In this document: positions 32,580 to 45,509 of the stretch, piece by piece | Layout: each line of letters begins with the position of its first letter | Numbering within the stretch: position 1 is the first letter of the stretch | Assembly: GCA_030549495.1 (NCBI GenBank) | Contig: JAUIRK010000757.1 | Coordinates: 186,001-250,000, forward strand | From: Nectonema munidae | Lineage: Eukaryota; Nematomorpha; Nectonematoida; Nectonematidae | Length of the DNA stretch: 64,000 nt | Reading direction: 5' to 3' | The notes under the pieces: model-generated | Databases searched by the model: none | What the model was told of the DNA's origin: nothing | Seen by the model: only the letters and a program-made list of their open reading frames with translations | Translations under genes and position numbers: made by a program

Positions 32580-34760
32580 TTGAAATATTCTTCGTGTACA
32601 AACTCTTAAAGCTTAATTTTAGATTGAGAGGACACTGAAAATGACCAATCTATTCTTAGAAATCGTAGATATGGATGAAAGTTATTGCGTCATGTGTGTT
32701 AAATATCTACTTTTTTGAGATTTCAGAGATTCTCTCTATATTTTGTGAACCCATCTTGTATAGCCGAACACAACTATATTCACTAAGTTTTTCCATCTGA
32801 ATTAGTGTATCGTGCAAAGAACTTTGATTTAATTAGATTTTAAGATCTCTTTATTGATTTAAGTGGTATAAGTAAGGTGGTCATGGTGCTTGGCTGGCGG
32901 ATTCGAATTCATGCTACTCAAGATTGGTTTTAACACATTCCTATTGATTCATACTTTTTTCTCAGACCCGTTGTGAATATGAGAGGTATTGTTTTTTACG
33001 TAAAGTAAACAAAACAGCCTTCACATCGTAACAACAAAAATTTTGAGGAAAAGTATTATAAATCAAATGATGTTCGACAAAAAAATGATTGTGTAGCAAA
33101 TATCTCAATTCTGTAACTAACAATGTTGTTTTTGATATATCTTTGACTAAAATTGGCCCATCTCCCTCATATGCTTATAAAAATTAACTTTCATATTTTA
33201 ATACTAACAATCCTTCTAACCTACTTCTACTCTCCTATCCTTTTTTGATGATGTTTGGAAAACTTTATTTTTTCTTACGCAATATTAAGAGTATTATGAA
33301 AGAATTCGTTCAAACTAAAAATTTCTCTGCAGTGTAATATAAATGTTTCAACATAAAAGGTATTTCCTTATAAAAAATTTTAAAAATCCAGCTCAAATTC
33401 CTGCCAAAATTGCTTCAAATTTATACCTTGGGATTTTAAAGTTATTCCTCTTTTTCACAAAATTACAATTATCTATATATAGTTTTATTTGAATATTTAT
33501 AGAGTAATATATACATAAAAAAACAAAATAAGTACAACTGGTCATGAATATTTTAAATGAAAAAATTTCAAATGGACTTTTTGTTTTATGAATAATTGTA
33601 ATTGCACAAAGTCCAGAAAAAAAACATTTTTTAAAAGCTGGAAAACTAGTAAAATTTATATTTTATTCATTTGATAAAACATTGCCTATTCAATTCTATC
33701 TAATTCTAGATATATTGCCTAGCACCTTTTTATTTATAACTGTTTTTCAAGTTATTAAGTGAACAAATTTAACTTTTTTTAATATTCAATTCATTATATG
33801 TTATATAGATTTTGTAAAAATTTGAGTAGATACCAATTTTATAATCATTGAATAGAAAATTTTTAATATAGGTGAAGATATAAAGTTTTACCATGAAAGA
33901 TGTGTTTGATGTTTATAGGCCTATCGAGTTATATGTGGTATACGAATCAACATGGAAAAAAGCAAATTAAACTACTATATCTCCGCATATGTATGATCTC
34001 CAAGATTCACAGACAACAACAGTGACAGCGAAAAGATGAATTGCAATAAATAGGAAGCTTTTGTTTAGCACCTCTTCAAAAGAGAAAAAGTAGAAGGCGA
34101 AATTTTTTAAGCCTTTTCACAATGAATGTAAATAAATGTAGTTTTATTTTAAATATAAAATTTGCCTCAAAATGAAATAAATTTTAAAATTAGTCTGCTC
34201 TCTACTTATAAAATGTGATTCTCAAAACATAAACCTATCGTAATAATCATTTCTCTTAGTGCTATTTTTTACTGAAATGTGACACTGAAGCATGAATCCG
34301 CACCATAGCTTTTCTTGCACTAAGTCATGACTGAAAATTGAGCCATGTACGCCAAGCATCTCGTCCATTCAAATAATTAATGCTATCTACCTTAAAAAGA
34401 ATGTTTTTTTAACTCCCTAAACCTCTACTTTTTCAATGCAATATGTAGAAGTCGCAAACTTGTTATTATTGTAGTGAAGAAACTCAACCTATTGATCAAT
34501 TCATGTTTTACGAGAACAAGCCTTAAGAAAACAAGGGTAAAGTGCTTTAAATATAAATACTCGATTATATCATTCCATTCATCTATTAAATTAACAATAA
34601 GTTATAATAAGAACAATATTATGTGGGCCATATGTAAATATACCATTTCTATAGTAAAAATTTCATGCTTCCACTTTTCTTAGTTGAAGCATGTTGCTTT
34701 GAAGTTTAAGTAGCTGAAACATAGACTGCTTACCATTATTTGTTGTGCATAAATTACATG
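32580..34760. other. Intergenic AT-rich DNA
   Basis: No exon, transposase or RNA gene is recognised. Short frames of about 60 codons here are chance. Confidence 0.4.
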
Positions 34761-34871
34761 GGGGCGTGAGTAAGGTTGGTTATGGGCTTCGATAACTTAG
34801 GTTCGATTCCCCATCAAGCTCGATACAAGCTGTGCAATTGTGCCTTCTCGATGAAAACATCTCACGGTACC
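34761..34871 (+). mobile_element. tRNA-derived SINE, family 1
   Basis: It starts GGGGCGTGAGTAAGGTTGGT, has B-box TAGGTTCGATTCCCCATC, and ends with GCAATTGTGCCTTCTCGATG and GGTACC. It has lost part of the head compared with the copy at 57073. Confidence 0.7.
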
Positions 34872-34879
34872 TTTAACTG

Positions 34880-35915
34880 TTGGAAAAGTGCATATCACTC
34901 TGCCTATGTTTATCGATAATCTTGCATTAATTTCTTTGCATGACTGAGAAAGATCAAGGGTGTTTTGTTTTTCCTGTTGAAATTTCTTAATTTGAAGTTA
35001 AACATTTTATTGACCTCTCTTTCCTTTGTTTATTTCTTTATTCTCTTTGTGACATTTCATTTGATATTATCTTGATTTTTTATCATTATTATTTGGGTCT
35101 TTAATTTTATTTTTCTTTAAGGAAAAAAATGTACGTAATATAGCTATGAGTTTCTAATTGTTAGAACATAAAAATAGGATACTTTCATTCTCTATATATG
35201 AAATCTGTATGTGCTTTGTTTGTACAGTGTACTGTTTGATAGCATCACTGAGTTCAGAGTTTTTGTAACTTAAATTCTTTGTATGTACTTATTTGAGATA
35301 GTTAATTTTACAACCATGCTTTGAATATTATTGATATTGATGGTCACAAATCAATCAAAAACCTTATATTCTTTTAGAGAGAAATAAAGTTCGATAATTT
35401 GAATTGAAACATCGAGTTTGGATAATTATAATACTTCTTGTAATGTATGGAATGGAATACTAAAGACTCCAAAGAAAATGTAACAGATCCCAAAGATGTT
35501 TTTCTAAATAAATAATTTGAATTCGAACCTGTTTGAAAAATTGAATTTGAACTTGATTATAATTATGAAGAAGATATGCAAATAAAATCTTCAGAAAAAT
35601 AAATAAAAATTAAAAACTTCCATTGGAAAAAAACAGAAACTTTTTCCTGAAACTAAATGAATTTTCACCTGAAATAGATGAAACATACTTTGGAACATGT
35701 CTATATCTTATATGGGACGACTATTTTTTCAAAGATTTCTATTATAGTATTCCATTACTATAATTTACACAATTTTAAAGTATAGTTGTTCTGATTTGTC
35801 CAAATTATTTTTATCCTAACCCTTATAAGAGTATTATACCAGCATCATATTTATTTACACTACAAACAGGATTTTTTTAATTGTCAATATCGCAACCAAA
35901 GGGAATAATAATCTT
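34880..35915. other. Intergenic DNA, possible retroposon tail
   Basis: The phrase AGAGAAATAAAGTTCGATAA near 35380 looks like a LINE-type 3' tail with a built-in polyadenylation signal, but no coding part is seen. Confidence 0.3.
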
Positions 35916-35919
35916 TCAT

Positions 35920-36014
35920 AACTGGACAGATGGTAGGAATAGTCACGATCGGGAATCGAACCCAGACCATCTGGATCGAGATCCTACGCTCTAACCACTT
36001 GGCCATCTGCCGAG
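35920..36014 (-). mobile_element. tRNA-derived SINE, family 2, minus strand
   Basis: On the minus strand GGCAGATGGCCAAGTGGTTA and GGTCTGGGTTCGATTCCCG give A and B boxes, and the 3' side ends CCATCTGTCCAG. The terminal GGCAGATGG and CCATCTGTC are inverse. Copies occur at 53487 and 55709. Confidence 0.7.
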
Positions 36015-36019
36015 GATCA

Positions 36020-37000
36020 TTAGAAATTGACAATAAGGTCATGTTTTTTATCAGTTATCTAGCAAAACTTGACAGATTTCTATATATGTAAATATATGAT
36101 TCTTCAATTTAGAAGTATCGGATTTGATAATAAAAAAATTGAATAAGGGTAGCAAAATGATTTTAAACTCAATAAAAAATTTTTAAATATATTGTAGATA
36201 GGGTAGACATTTGAAAATGAATTTTTGCAGTATATAGGCAAGGAGATATGTAAAATACAGAAACACTTTTACTTCGAAAAGAATACTTTTGTGGTAAAAA
36301 TTTTTTGAAAACTTATTGTATAGTGTTGAAAAACGATTGTCGAAGCTGATGAATGAAAGTAAAAATATTGTGAATTTGTCATTGATAGCTGAATTTCAGT
36401 GCAGAAAATTTTGAATGGGTTGCAAAAGGATTTCTCATATCTACAAATCTCTAATTTGAGTCGTTATAAATATCTGTTACGTTGAAATTAGTTGAATGTT
36501 TGAGTGTGATGCATGAAGAAAAAGCATTACAAACAAATACTACGCTTAATAAGAAATATAAAGAGGCAAATTGGAATGATAAATAGAACTTTATCTATTG
36601 TTTGCTACTTTTCTCAAAGTATGCCAATGTTTCTTGTGCATTCGCAATTGTGTCAAGAAGTTTTAGTTAAATTACACAAGCACAAAAGTGAAAACTTAAA
36701 ATAACTCAAAGTCTTTCTCCAAGTTCCAGAAACTTCAGCTAAAACTTATTAACAAATAACAAAAGACATCATTTTTTCAATGTACTGCTTGATATTTTAA
36801 CTTTTCAATAGACATTTTTTTCAAAATCATAAATTGGTATGTTTTTAACAACTTAAAAAGTAAAAATTCGTATCTTGCTAAAAAATAAAATATATTTTTG
36901 AATGTAAAATAGTTGATTCTGTTTAAAAGACTTTTTTTTAATGTGTACTTGAAAAACAAAATTAAAACGAAAAAACAAATTCCAAATACAAAAAGAAGCA
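36020..37000. other. Unassigned AT-rich DNA
   Basis: A 63-codon plus-strand frame at 36513 and a minus-strand one at 36777 show no recognisable features. Confidence 0.35.
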
Positions 37001-37019
37001 TTTGAAATAAATATTTAAC

Positions 37020-37115
37020 AACGTAATAAGTTCAAAATGAAAAAGGACAAACTTAAATTGAAAAAGGACGAACTTAAAATGGAAAAAGGACGAATTTAAA
37101 TGGAAAATAGTATAT
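37020..37115. repeat. Three 21 bp units like the Tc1-type TIR
   Basis: AAAATGAAAAAGGACAAACT and two further GACGAACTTAAAATGG-type units are followed by AATGGAAAATAGTATA. This closely resembles the outer end of the transposon at 8604, so it is probably one end of a deleted relative. Confidence 0.55.
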
Positions 37116-37462
37116 GATAGTTTAATATTTTTTGTAAACTCTTCCATCATATATTAAATATAATAATGCTTCTCTATAGTATAAAATGTAAGTGATTTTT
37201 TCTTCATAATACAAAGCTTTGCAAAGTTTCTTTGACCAACTATACCCAGTTTTATCTTATACGTGCGGAGGCCATAATAATTATGCACATGCACAGGTCA
37301 CAATAGATAAGGATGTAAGTCACATATATCACTATTTTTATGGTAAATTTCTTGTATGCTAATTTATACAAATATCCAGGTCACTCTTTTAAATACACTT
37401 TACCTTTTTCACATTATTCAAAAGAACGAACCTCAATTCCAATGTGTGTACAACTATGTATA

Positions 37463-37565
37463 CGGGCGTGAGTAGGGTTGGTTAGGTGCTGGATTCGATA
37501 ACGCAAGGTCTTGGGTTCGATCCCGCATCAAGCCTGCTTTTCTCATAGTGCGATACAAGCGGCGA
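37463..37565 (+). mobile_element. tRNA-derived SINE, family 1
   Basis: GGGCGTGAGTAGGGTTGGTT begins the head, with B-box GGGTTCGATCCCGCATCAAG and then CTCATAGTGCGATACAAGCG. It is 3' truncated after GCGGCG relative to the copy at 57073. Confidence 0.75.
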
Positions 37566-37569
37566 CTTT

Positions 37570-38465
37570 AGGATAAAAAATTTAGTATAGGCCTAAAAAT
37601 CTTATATTCTTAACAAGATTAGATTAGAAAATATTCTATGATTTTTATAACACGCTAATACTTCCTTAATAACATAGGAATCATTAAAAATGGCATCTCT
37701 AGCAATAATTTTTATCAAGTTGTCTTCCTATTTTCATATTTTAAATCAAAGAGGGAGCAATTATTAACATTAAAATCACAGCGCGTAATCTTCATCTTTT
37801 ATCTTGGGCATAGCCTTGGTACGCCAGTTTTTACTGTTTTTAAAAAGTAAACCTTTTGGTTAATAATGGAGATATTACATGGTGAGGTCTCCAGTTCTCT
37901 TCCATGCCGTAATTGTAGGCTACGGACCTAGCCTTTGTCTAATTTGACTAACTGCAAGACAGCAATAATTAGGAGTCAGAAACATTCTTAAAAACTTTCA
38001 AAACCTGAAATGACTTGCACCCCACTGTCTCCCTATTTTATTATTTCAAATGAAGTAGGGTGCAAACTTTATATATCATAAAAAAGTATCAATCTTGAGG
38101 GTTCGGAAGATATCAAGGGTTGTCTCCCGTGTCCAATCTCTTGAGGTTTTAGAAGATATCAAAACATGTGAATGATGAGTTTTCAAAATTCAATATATGA
38201 AATTAATTCACATTTTCTAAATCACCCTATATATTTTTTGCATTAAATAAAAGTTTAATGATATGACATTAAAATGGAAAATTTGAATTACAAAATATTT
38301 ATTTATCTTCGAAAAATGCATTGACGATTTATATATTCATGAAAATAAAAATTACGATTGCAAAAGATCTGTAGCTATAGGAAGAAAAAAGATCCATAAA
38401 TGTGAATTGAGAACATCAAAATTAGTTAAAAAATGTTATTAGAATCAACGCAACAATCTTTTTGT
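37570..38465. other. Unassigned intergenic DNA
   Basis: Nothing coding recognised. Moderately complex sequence, perhaps old transposon debris. Confidence 0.35.
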
Positions 38466-38469
38466 TGCA

Positions 38470-38862
38470 CAGTGATCGGTTATCCGCATCCACATATGCC
38501 GATCATTCGCAAAATTTTTTGCATCCGCTTTACATCTTCATCCGCGGATTTATTTCATGTTAACATCCGCATCCGCAATTTAAAATCATTTTTATAAATA
38601 TCTATTGAAATTTTTCTTATTTTTTTTATTTAAAACTTGCAAGATTTGTTATGTCTTTAAATTCTAGTAAAAAATATAAAAAAGGGATTAAAATAGTAAG
38701 ATACTGTAAAATATAAAACATATAACTTTTTTAAAATATTTTATATCAGCAACCGCATAAAAATTTATTTTGGATATCCGCTTCCATCCTCCGCTAGGAT
38801 GTCAAAGCAAATACCCGCATCCACGCATATAAAAAAATTCACATCCGATACATCTCTAACTG
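38470..38862. mobile_element. MITE rich in ATCCGCATCC, copy 1
   Basis: It begins CAGTGATCGGTTATCCGCAT and ends GATACATCTCTAACTG. The interior has many ATCCGCATCC-type phrases. A second copy is at 45024-45387. The end form AGAGATGTATCGGAT is widespread among animal hAT-type MITEs. Confidence 0.5.
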
Positions 38863-38869
38863 AGGGTAA

Positions 38870-40015
38870 TCAATAATGAAATTAGTGTAAGATCTCTTCA
38901 CTTAATATTTCAATTAATAAATATTGAAAAATAGATTGCATATACAAATTTAGTATCAAACTTGCAATATTTTGAAGTGTTTCGGGTCATGTTTCCACTT
39001 AACATGTGGGAAATAGGTCATTTCGAGCGTTCGATCGTTGTATATTTTACACAACAATATAATCGGTAAAAAGTAGATAAAAGCAAATTCTAATCTTTTC
39101 CATACTAAGTGGTTTTATCGAAGTGCCAAATATGAATAGAATGTCAATAACGCATCGATTGCCTAAAAATAATAAAGCCACAATGAAAAAGTAGGCATTT
39201 GATTGTAAAATTGTTGGAAACAAAAGTTTTGATCAACAATAAAACTTAACTGATGTTGAATTTAGTATTGAATTAGACGTAGAGTAACTGAATTTTTTAT
39301 TCAGTATAAAATTCGTAAAATTTTGACGTATCACACGACATCCTTCGCTTGAATCTTCAAAGCTATACCCGATAATAACAACTTGGTAAAAAGGTGATGC
39401 AAGCTGTAATCTTTTTCATAGTGAAGTGAATTGGGTGCGCTGTGCCAATTACACCTTGAATGTCAACAAAGGACGAGCGAAGATTTCAAAGTTTTAAAAA
39501 TCATTATTTTAACATCGTAACGCGTTCATTCGCATCCATCTTGCTAACAACGACGATGAGTGAACAGAAGGAGGGTAGAGATCACTGATGAGTAGCATAA
39601 AAATAATAAATGCCGAATAATAATTCAAATGTTCGTAATCACTCTCAATAATTAGAAGATTCGATCGGTAGAAGTTATGATAAAAACATTTTGTAATTTT
39701 GGCTGTATCGCTTTAGCTTATCTATAAAGTAAATTTTATTTCATAGAGTTTTTTGAATAAAAATACTTTTTTTATCCCATAAAATGTACAATTATTCTTC
39801 TCTATTATTAGAATTGGTATCTTTTTTAAAAATTTTGATAAAGTTACTAAAGTGAGAAAAGGATATATGGATCTCCACTCAGCCTTAAAATATAAACTAG
39901 CCATAACCCTATTAGTGGTGGGCAAAATTTGTCCGCTCAAGTGCTGGGGGCGTAAATTGCCCCCTCCCTATTTTTCTCAGATATTAATAAGTTTTTATAA
40001 ATATTTTTAATGTTG
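38870..40015. other. Unassigned intergenic DNA
   Basis: No genes recognised. A short phrase GGGGGCGTAAATTGCCCCCT at 39945 is an imperfect palindrome. Confidence 0.35.
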
Positions 40016-40019
40016 AATA

Positions 40020-41880
40020 TATATTTCAACGATGGTGAATTCAGTAGTGATGTCCATTTTTTTAACCAAAATCAATCAAACCTGTCAAAAAATTGATTTA
40101 TATTTGACAGCTCATCTCAAAAAGGAACTTTTTATTTAAATAATTATATAAAGTTTTTTACACATATATACCCATTTTCAAATATGCTGAATTGAGTGGT
40201 GTTATTCATTTTTTTTGAAAATCAATCAAACCTGTCAAAAATTGATTGAAATGTGACAGCTCATCTCAAAAAGAAACTTTTTATCTAAGTAATTATATAA
40301 AGTTTTTTACACATAAATGCCATTTTTGAGCATGCTGAATTCAGTCGTGATATTCATTTTTAATGAAAATCAATCAACCGTGTCAAAAAATTGATTTACA
40401 TATGACAGCTAATCTCAAAAAAAAAACTTTTTATCTAAATAATTATATAAAGTTTTTTACACATATATACCGATTTTCAAGTATGCTGAATTCAGTGGTG
40501 ATGTCTATTTTTTTTTATCAAAATCAATCAAACCTGTCAAAAAATATATTTATATTTGACAGCTCATTTCAAAAAGAAACATTTTATCCAAATAATTATA
40601 TAAAGTTTTTTACTCACATATACGCATTTTCAAGTGTGCTGAATTCAGTGGTGATGTCTATTTTTTATGAAAATCAATCAAACCTATTAAAAAATTGATT
40701 TACATATGACAGCTAATCTCAAAAAAAAAACTTTTTATCTAAATAATTATATAAAGTTTTTTACACTTATATACCCATTTTCAAATATGCTGAATTCAGT
40801 AGTGATATTCATTTTTTTTATGAAAATCAATCAAACCTGTCAAAAAATTGATTTAAATGTGACAGTTCATCTCAAAAAGAAACTTTTTATCTAAGTAATT
40901 ATATAAAGTTTTTTACACATAAATACCCATTTTTGAGCATGCTGAATTCAGTCGTGATATTCATTTTTAATGAAAATCAATCAACCCTGTCAAAAAATTG
41001 ATTTACATATGACAGCTAATCTCAAAAAAGAAACTTTTTATCTAAATAATTATATAAAGTTTTTTAGACATCTATACCGATTTTCAAGTATGCTGAATTG
41101 AGTGGCGATGTCTATTTTTTTTTTATCAAAATCAATCAAATCTGTCAAAAAATATATTTATATTTCACAGCTCATTTCAAAATGAAACATTTTATCCAAA
41201 TAATTATATAAAGTTTTTTACTCACATATACGCATTTTGAAGTATGCTGAATTCAGTGGTGATGTCTATTTTTTATGAAAATCAATCAAACCTATTAAAA
41301 AATTGATTTACATATCACAGCTAATCTCAAAAAAGAAACTTTTTATCTAAATAATTATATAAAGTTTTTTACACATATATGCCCATTTTCAAGTATGAAT
41401 TTAGTGGTGTTATTCATTTTTTTTAATGAAAATCAATCAAACCTGTCAAAAAATTGATTAAAATGTGACAGCTCATCTCAAAAAGAAACTTTTTATCTAA
41501 GTAATTATATAAAGTTTTTTACGTCGTGATATTCATTTTTAATGAAAATTAATCAAACCTGTCAAAAAATTGATTTACATATGACAGCTAATCTCAAAAA
41601 AGAAACTTTTTATCTAAATAATTATATAAAGTTTTTTACACACATATACCCATTTTCAAGTACGCTGTGTTTACTGGCGATATTCGTTTTTTTATGGAAA
41701 TCAGTCAAACCTGACAAAAAAATTTTAATATGACAGCCCATGTCAAAATTAAAATTTTTATTCTTATAAAAATTTTTTATACATTTCAAGTATGCAGAAT
41801 TTAATGGTGATGTTCATTTTTTATGAAATCAATGAAACAGTCAAAAAAATCGATTAAACCTGTAAATCAATGTCAACTAT
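40020..41880. repeat. 150 bp satellite with four-monomer higher-order repeat
   Basis: About twelve tandem monomers. The anchor AATTATATAAAGTTTTTTA falls at 40142, 40291, 40441, 40594, 40744, 40897, 41047, 41202, 41352, 41502 and 41620, a spacing of 149-155 apart from one 118 bp deleted unit. Every fourth monomer is more alike than neighbours. Variants show ATGTGACAGCTCATC (A), ACATATGACAGCTAATC (B), ATATTTATATTT with ACATTTTATCC (C) and CCTATTAAAAAATTG (D). The higher-order period is 605-608 bp and is covered about two and a half times. Each monomer contains CTGTCA and TGACAG flanking TTGATT, so it can form a small hairpin. Confidence 0.9.
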
Positions 41881-41884
41881 ATAA

Positions 41885-42925
41885 ACTTCTAAAGAAATTT
41901 TACTTGCAGTATTTCTCTGGTAATTATTTTCTTAAATTATTTAATAAACCAACTTTAGGTGTTTAATTCACTCAAAATATTTCATTTGTCAGTAAATTAA
42001 GTATCTCGATAGGACCTCAATCTTTTTGTCTACTAATATGTTATCGGCTCGTAGTCTCTACGACATATCCTGTATACTTTACAGTATGAAATTTTGCTAT
42101 CAATTCTATGATGATCTTTTTTTGGTAGCTCTTTTTTCATTAAAAATTTATTTTCTTCAATGTGTATTTGAAAAAAATTTTTTAAGGATTTATTTTAAAC
42201 ACATTTTTTCTTCTCTCAAAGAATTCTGATTAAAGAATATTTGTCAACCAATCTCAGTTCAAAGGTTTTTTTCAGATGAATCATTCATGATGTTCATTGT
42301 TTAGAAAAAGTTGTCTACCTTCTCCATCTAAAAAATTATCTCTTTGACGCAAAAGGAAAAAGATGGACAAATTCAATTTAAAAAAATATCTTGATAGTGA
42401 CTAAATTCTAACATATTGGCATCTGTGCCATTGTTGATAAATCTGACCTATTCTAAATTTTCAGATTTCCTACCCATCTTAGCTAAATGTTAATTGTAAT
42501 CCTAGATGATAACCTATAGATTTAAATATTTTTCATTTGTAAAAGAGAAACTTCTTTTTCACAGTCAATATCTTTTTGAAGCATCTAATATTATATAATT
42601 AAACCATTTCCTAGTTCATTAGAGCATGGTAGATCTTCCATTTAGTCAAGATACATATTTTTTTTAATTATTTCTTTTGATCACACGTTCTCTTTTCAAT
42701 TAGTTTTCCAGTTGCTTCCTTCTCTCATACAAATCTTCAAAAGATTTTATAATACGTTTTGTTTTTTTAAATAAATATTTCATACTCAAGATGATTATAG
42801 AAGCCAAAATATTAAAAAAAAGTATATTTTTACTATATAACTAATATACAACGAATTTTTGAAATTTTTTACATAACTGATTTTTACGCATACTTACTAA
42901 TTCAATTGCCATTTCGTGATATTTT
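41885..42925. other. Spacer between two satellite arrays
   Basis: AT-rich and without a recognisable gene. A 67-codon frame at 42026 has no features I know. Confidence 0.35.
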
Positions 42926-42929
42926 TAAC

Positions 42930-45500
42930 CGTATTAGCCAAAATTGAGTATAAAAATAAAATAAGCATAGTCATTTTGGTATAAAAACAGATATTTTATT
43001 TGAGAGAGATATTTATTTTTTTGAAAATATTTTTGGTATCTAGAAGTAAACCGGAAATCTGATTGAAGCTTTCAGATATTTTAAAACCATAAATGCTAAA
43101 CCTCAGTCCAAAAATTTTTGTAGACATTAGACGTAAATGGATCATTTGATTGACACTTTCAGACATTTAAAACCTTTAAATGCAAAAATTAATTTCAGAA
43201 ATAAAATGATCATGGTCGAATTGGTATAAAAACATATATTTCATGTAAAATTAGAGAGAATATTTTGGGATATAGCTTTCAGACATAAAGCGCAAATTTG
43301 ATTGACAGTAGCAGTAAAACCTCTAAATGCGAAAACTGTGTTCAGGAATGAAACCATCATGATCTATTTGCTATAAAAAATATATTTCATGTAAAATTTG
43401 AATCAATATTTTTGGAAACAAATTTTAGAACTAAACGCAAATTTGATTGATACTTAGGTATTTTCAAATCCTAACTTCAAAAATTGAGTCCATAAATAAA
43501 ACTAGTATAGGTGATTTGGTAGGAAAATATATATTTGAAATTTTAGATATATTTGAAAACAGTTTTTAAACGCATATTTTATTGACGCTTGCAGATATTT
43601 TCAAAAAGCAGAGCCCAAAAATGTACTAGCATAATCGATTTGGTATAAAAACATATATTTAATTGTAAAATATGAATGAATCTTTTTGAAGACAATTTTT
43701 AGAAGTAAACCCCAAATATGATTAACCCTTATAGGTATTTTCAAATCCTAAATGTTTAAAAATGAGTCCAGAAATGAAACCAGTATGACCAATTTAGTAT
43801 AACACATATATTTTATGTAAAATTTGAAGGAATGTTTTTGGAGCCAATTTTTAGAAGTAAACGGCAAATTTGATTAATACTTATAGGTATTTTCAAATCC
43901 TAAATGTAAAAAATGGGTCCATAAATGAAACTAGCATGGCCGATTTAGTATAAAAACATATATTTTATGTAAAATTTGAAGGAATTATTAGATATATTTC
44001 TGATTAATTGACACTTTCTAAAAAGTAGACATGATTATTGAAAAAATTAAATATATAAAGTGTTATGCATTCAAAACTGTAAATAATTATAAATTTTCAA
44101 GATAGTATCTAATATAGATCCTAAGTTATAAGGTTAACTACAGATAATGTCAAAATTTTGCTGAAAAATTTTAATTTTTGATTTTGATTGACAGTTTTCG
44201 ACATGAAAGGTTCATTCAACCACCATGAAAATGGTATCAAAAGATGCATCTAGCGATTATAGGAAAAGTCAGAAAATTTGAAGGGATATAATTCAGCCAA
44301 TTTTGTAGAATTAATTTTTTAGTGAAGCACTAATAGGTTTAATATTTTTAAATAGTGAAAAATAAACACTGGAATGGTGTCGCAAATTCTTATATTTTTA
44401 GGTCTTTTTCAGCCAGGATTTGCCTTAGAAGTATAGGCTGGACAGTATATCATATCAAATTTCATTAAAATTAAAATAATTTCCGAAATCAAACGATTAT
44501 TTCCGAAAGAAGATATATAAATATATGGCTTTTACGTGACTAAATTTCAAACAGGTATAACTAGGGCATATGTGATTGAAGTTCTTTAAAACTGCAAATA
44601 TTTTCAATTTGTTAAAATTCTCAAATGGTGTGAGATATTTTATTGGAAAATTTTGACTAGAAGTGAGATTTACATATCTTTTCATGATCATTAAGCCACA
44701 AATATAATTAAAACTTTCTAATATTTTCAAACCCCAAATCCGAAAACTGAGATAAGAAATGAATCCAACAAGGTCGATTTGTTATAAAAACTTATATTTC
44801 TTGTAAAATTTAAGAGAATATTTTTGGAGACACTTATTCAACGTAAACAGCAAATGTGATGGGCACTGTCAGATATTTTCAAAACTTAATTCGAAAACTG
44901 AGTTTCGAAATGAAAAAAGGGTTAAATAAACATATATTTCATGTAAAATTTTAAATAATATTTTATTAGATATATTTATCATCAATCAAAAGTTTGATTA
45001 ACATTTTCTAAAAGTGTTTATTGTTGAGATGTATTGAATATCTACAGCCGCAAAAATTTGTGCATCCTATTATAGGATTATTTACAAAAAATTTTACATC
45101 CTCTTAACATCTTTATTGATTTAACTTTCAACATCTCCAATAACATCCGTATCCGCAATTTTCAAACATTTTAATTTTTCTATATGACGAAAACTTTTTT
45201 TTGGAATTTTTCAATTTTTACTTTATCCAAAATTTTTATGAGAAGTACGTCTTTATAATAACATATATACATTGATATATTCTCTCTAAATTTTTAATGA
45301 AGTAAAAAACTTGCGTTTGCTTAGAATAGCAATTATCATTTCCGCATTTGCATCAATCAATCCTATTTCAAATCCTATACATCTCTGGTATTTTGATATA
45401 ATCAAAAGATGCATCTTACGATTTTAGAAAAAGTGACGAAATTTAAAGGGATATGGTTCAGCCTATCATGTACAATAAATTTTTTAGTTGAAATCACTAA
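42930..45500. repeat. Second, diverged satellite of about 140-155 bp
   Basis: Monomers share ATATATTTCATGTAAAATTT (near 43230, 43372, 43641, 43799, 43950, 44779, 44925) and CAAATTTGATTGACACTTTC. Spacing is about 140-160 bp, with much more divergence than the 40 kb array. A longer stretch (AAAAGATGCATCT...AAGGGATAT) occurs at 44238 and again at 45405, so about 0.8 kb has been duplicated in addition. Confidence 0.7.
45024..45387. mobile_element. MITE copy 2, inserted in the second satellite
   Basis: It begins GAGATGTATTGAATATC and ends AAATCCTATACATCTCTGG, giving inverted ends AGAGATGTAT. The interior has ATCCGTATCCGCAATT-type phrases shared with 38470-38862. Satellite-like sequence resumes on its far side. 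Confidence 0.55.
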
Positions 45501-45509
45501 TAGGGTAAA

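Noticed and set aside
36513-36704. 63-codon frame MKKKHYKQILRLIRN...
   Set aside because: No motif, no splice or polyadenylation support; length expected by chance here.
40363-41733. Several 60-110-codon frames with MKINQTCQKIDL repeats
   Set aside because: Translations of the 150 bp satellite, broken at monomer junctions.
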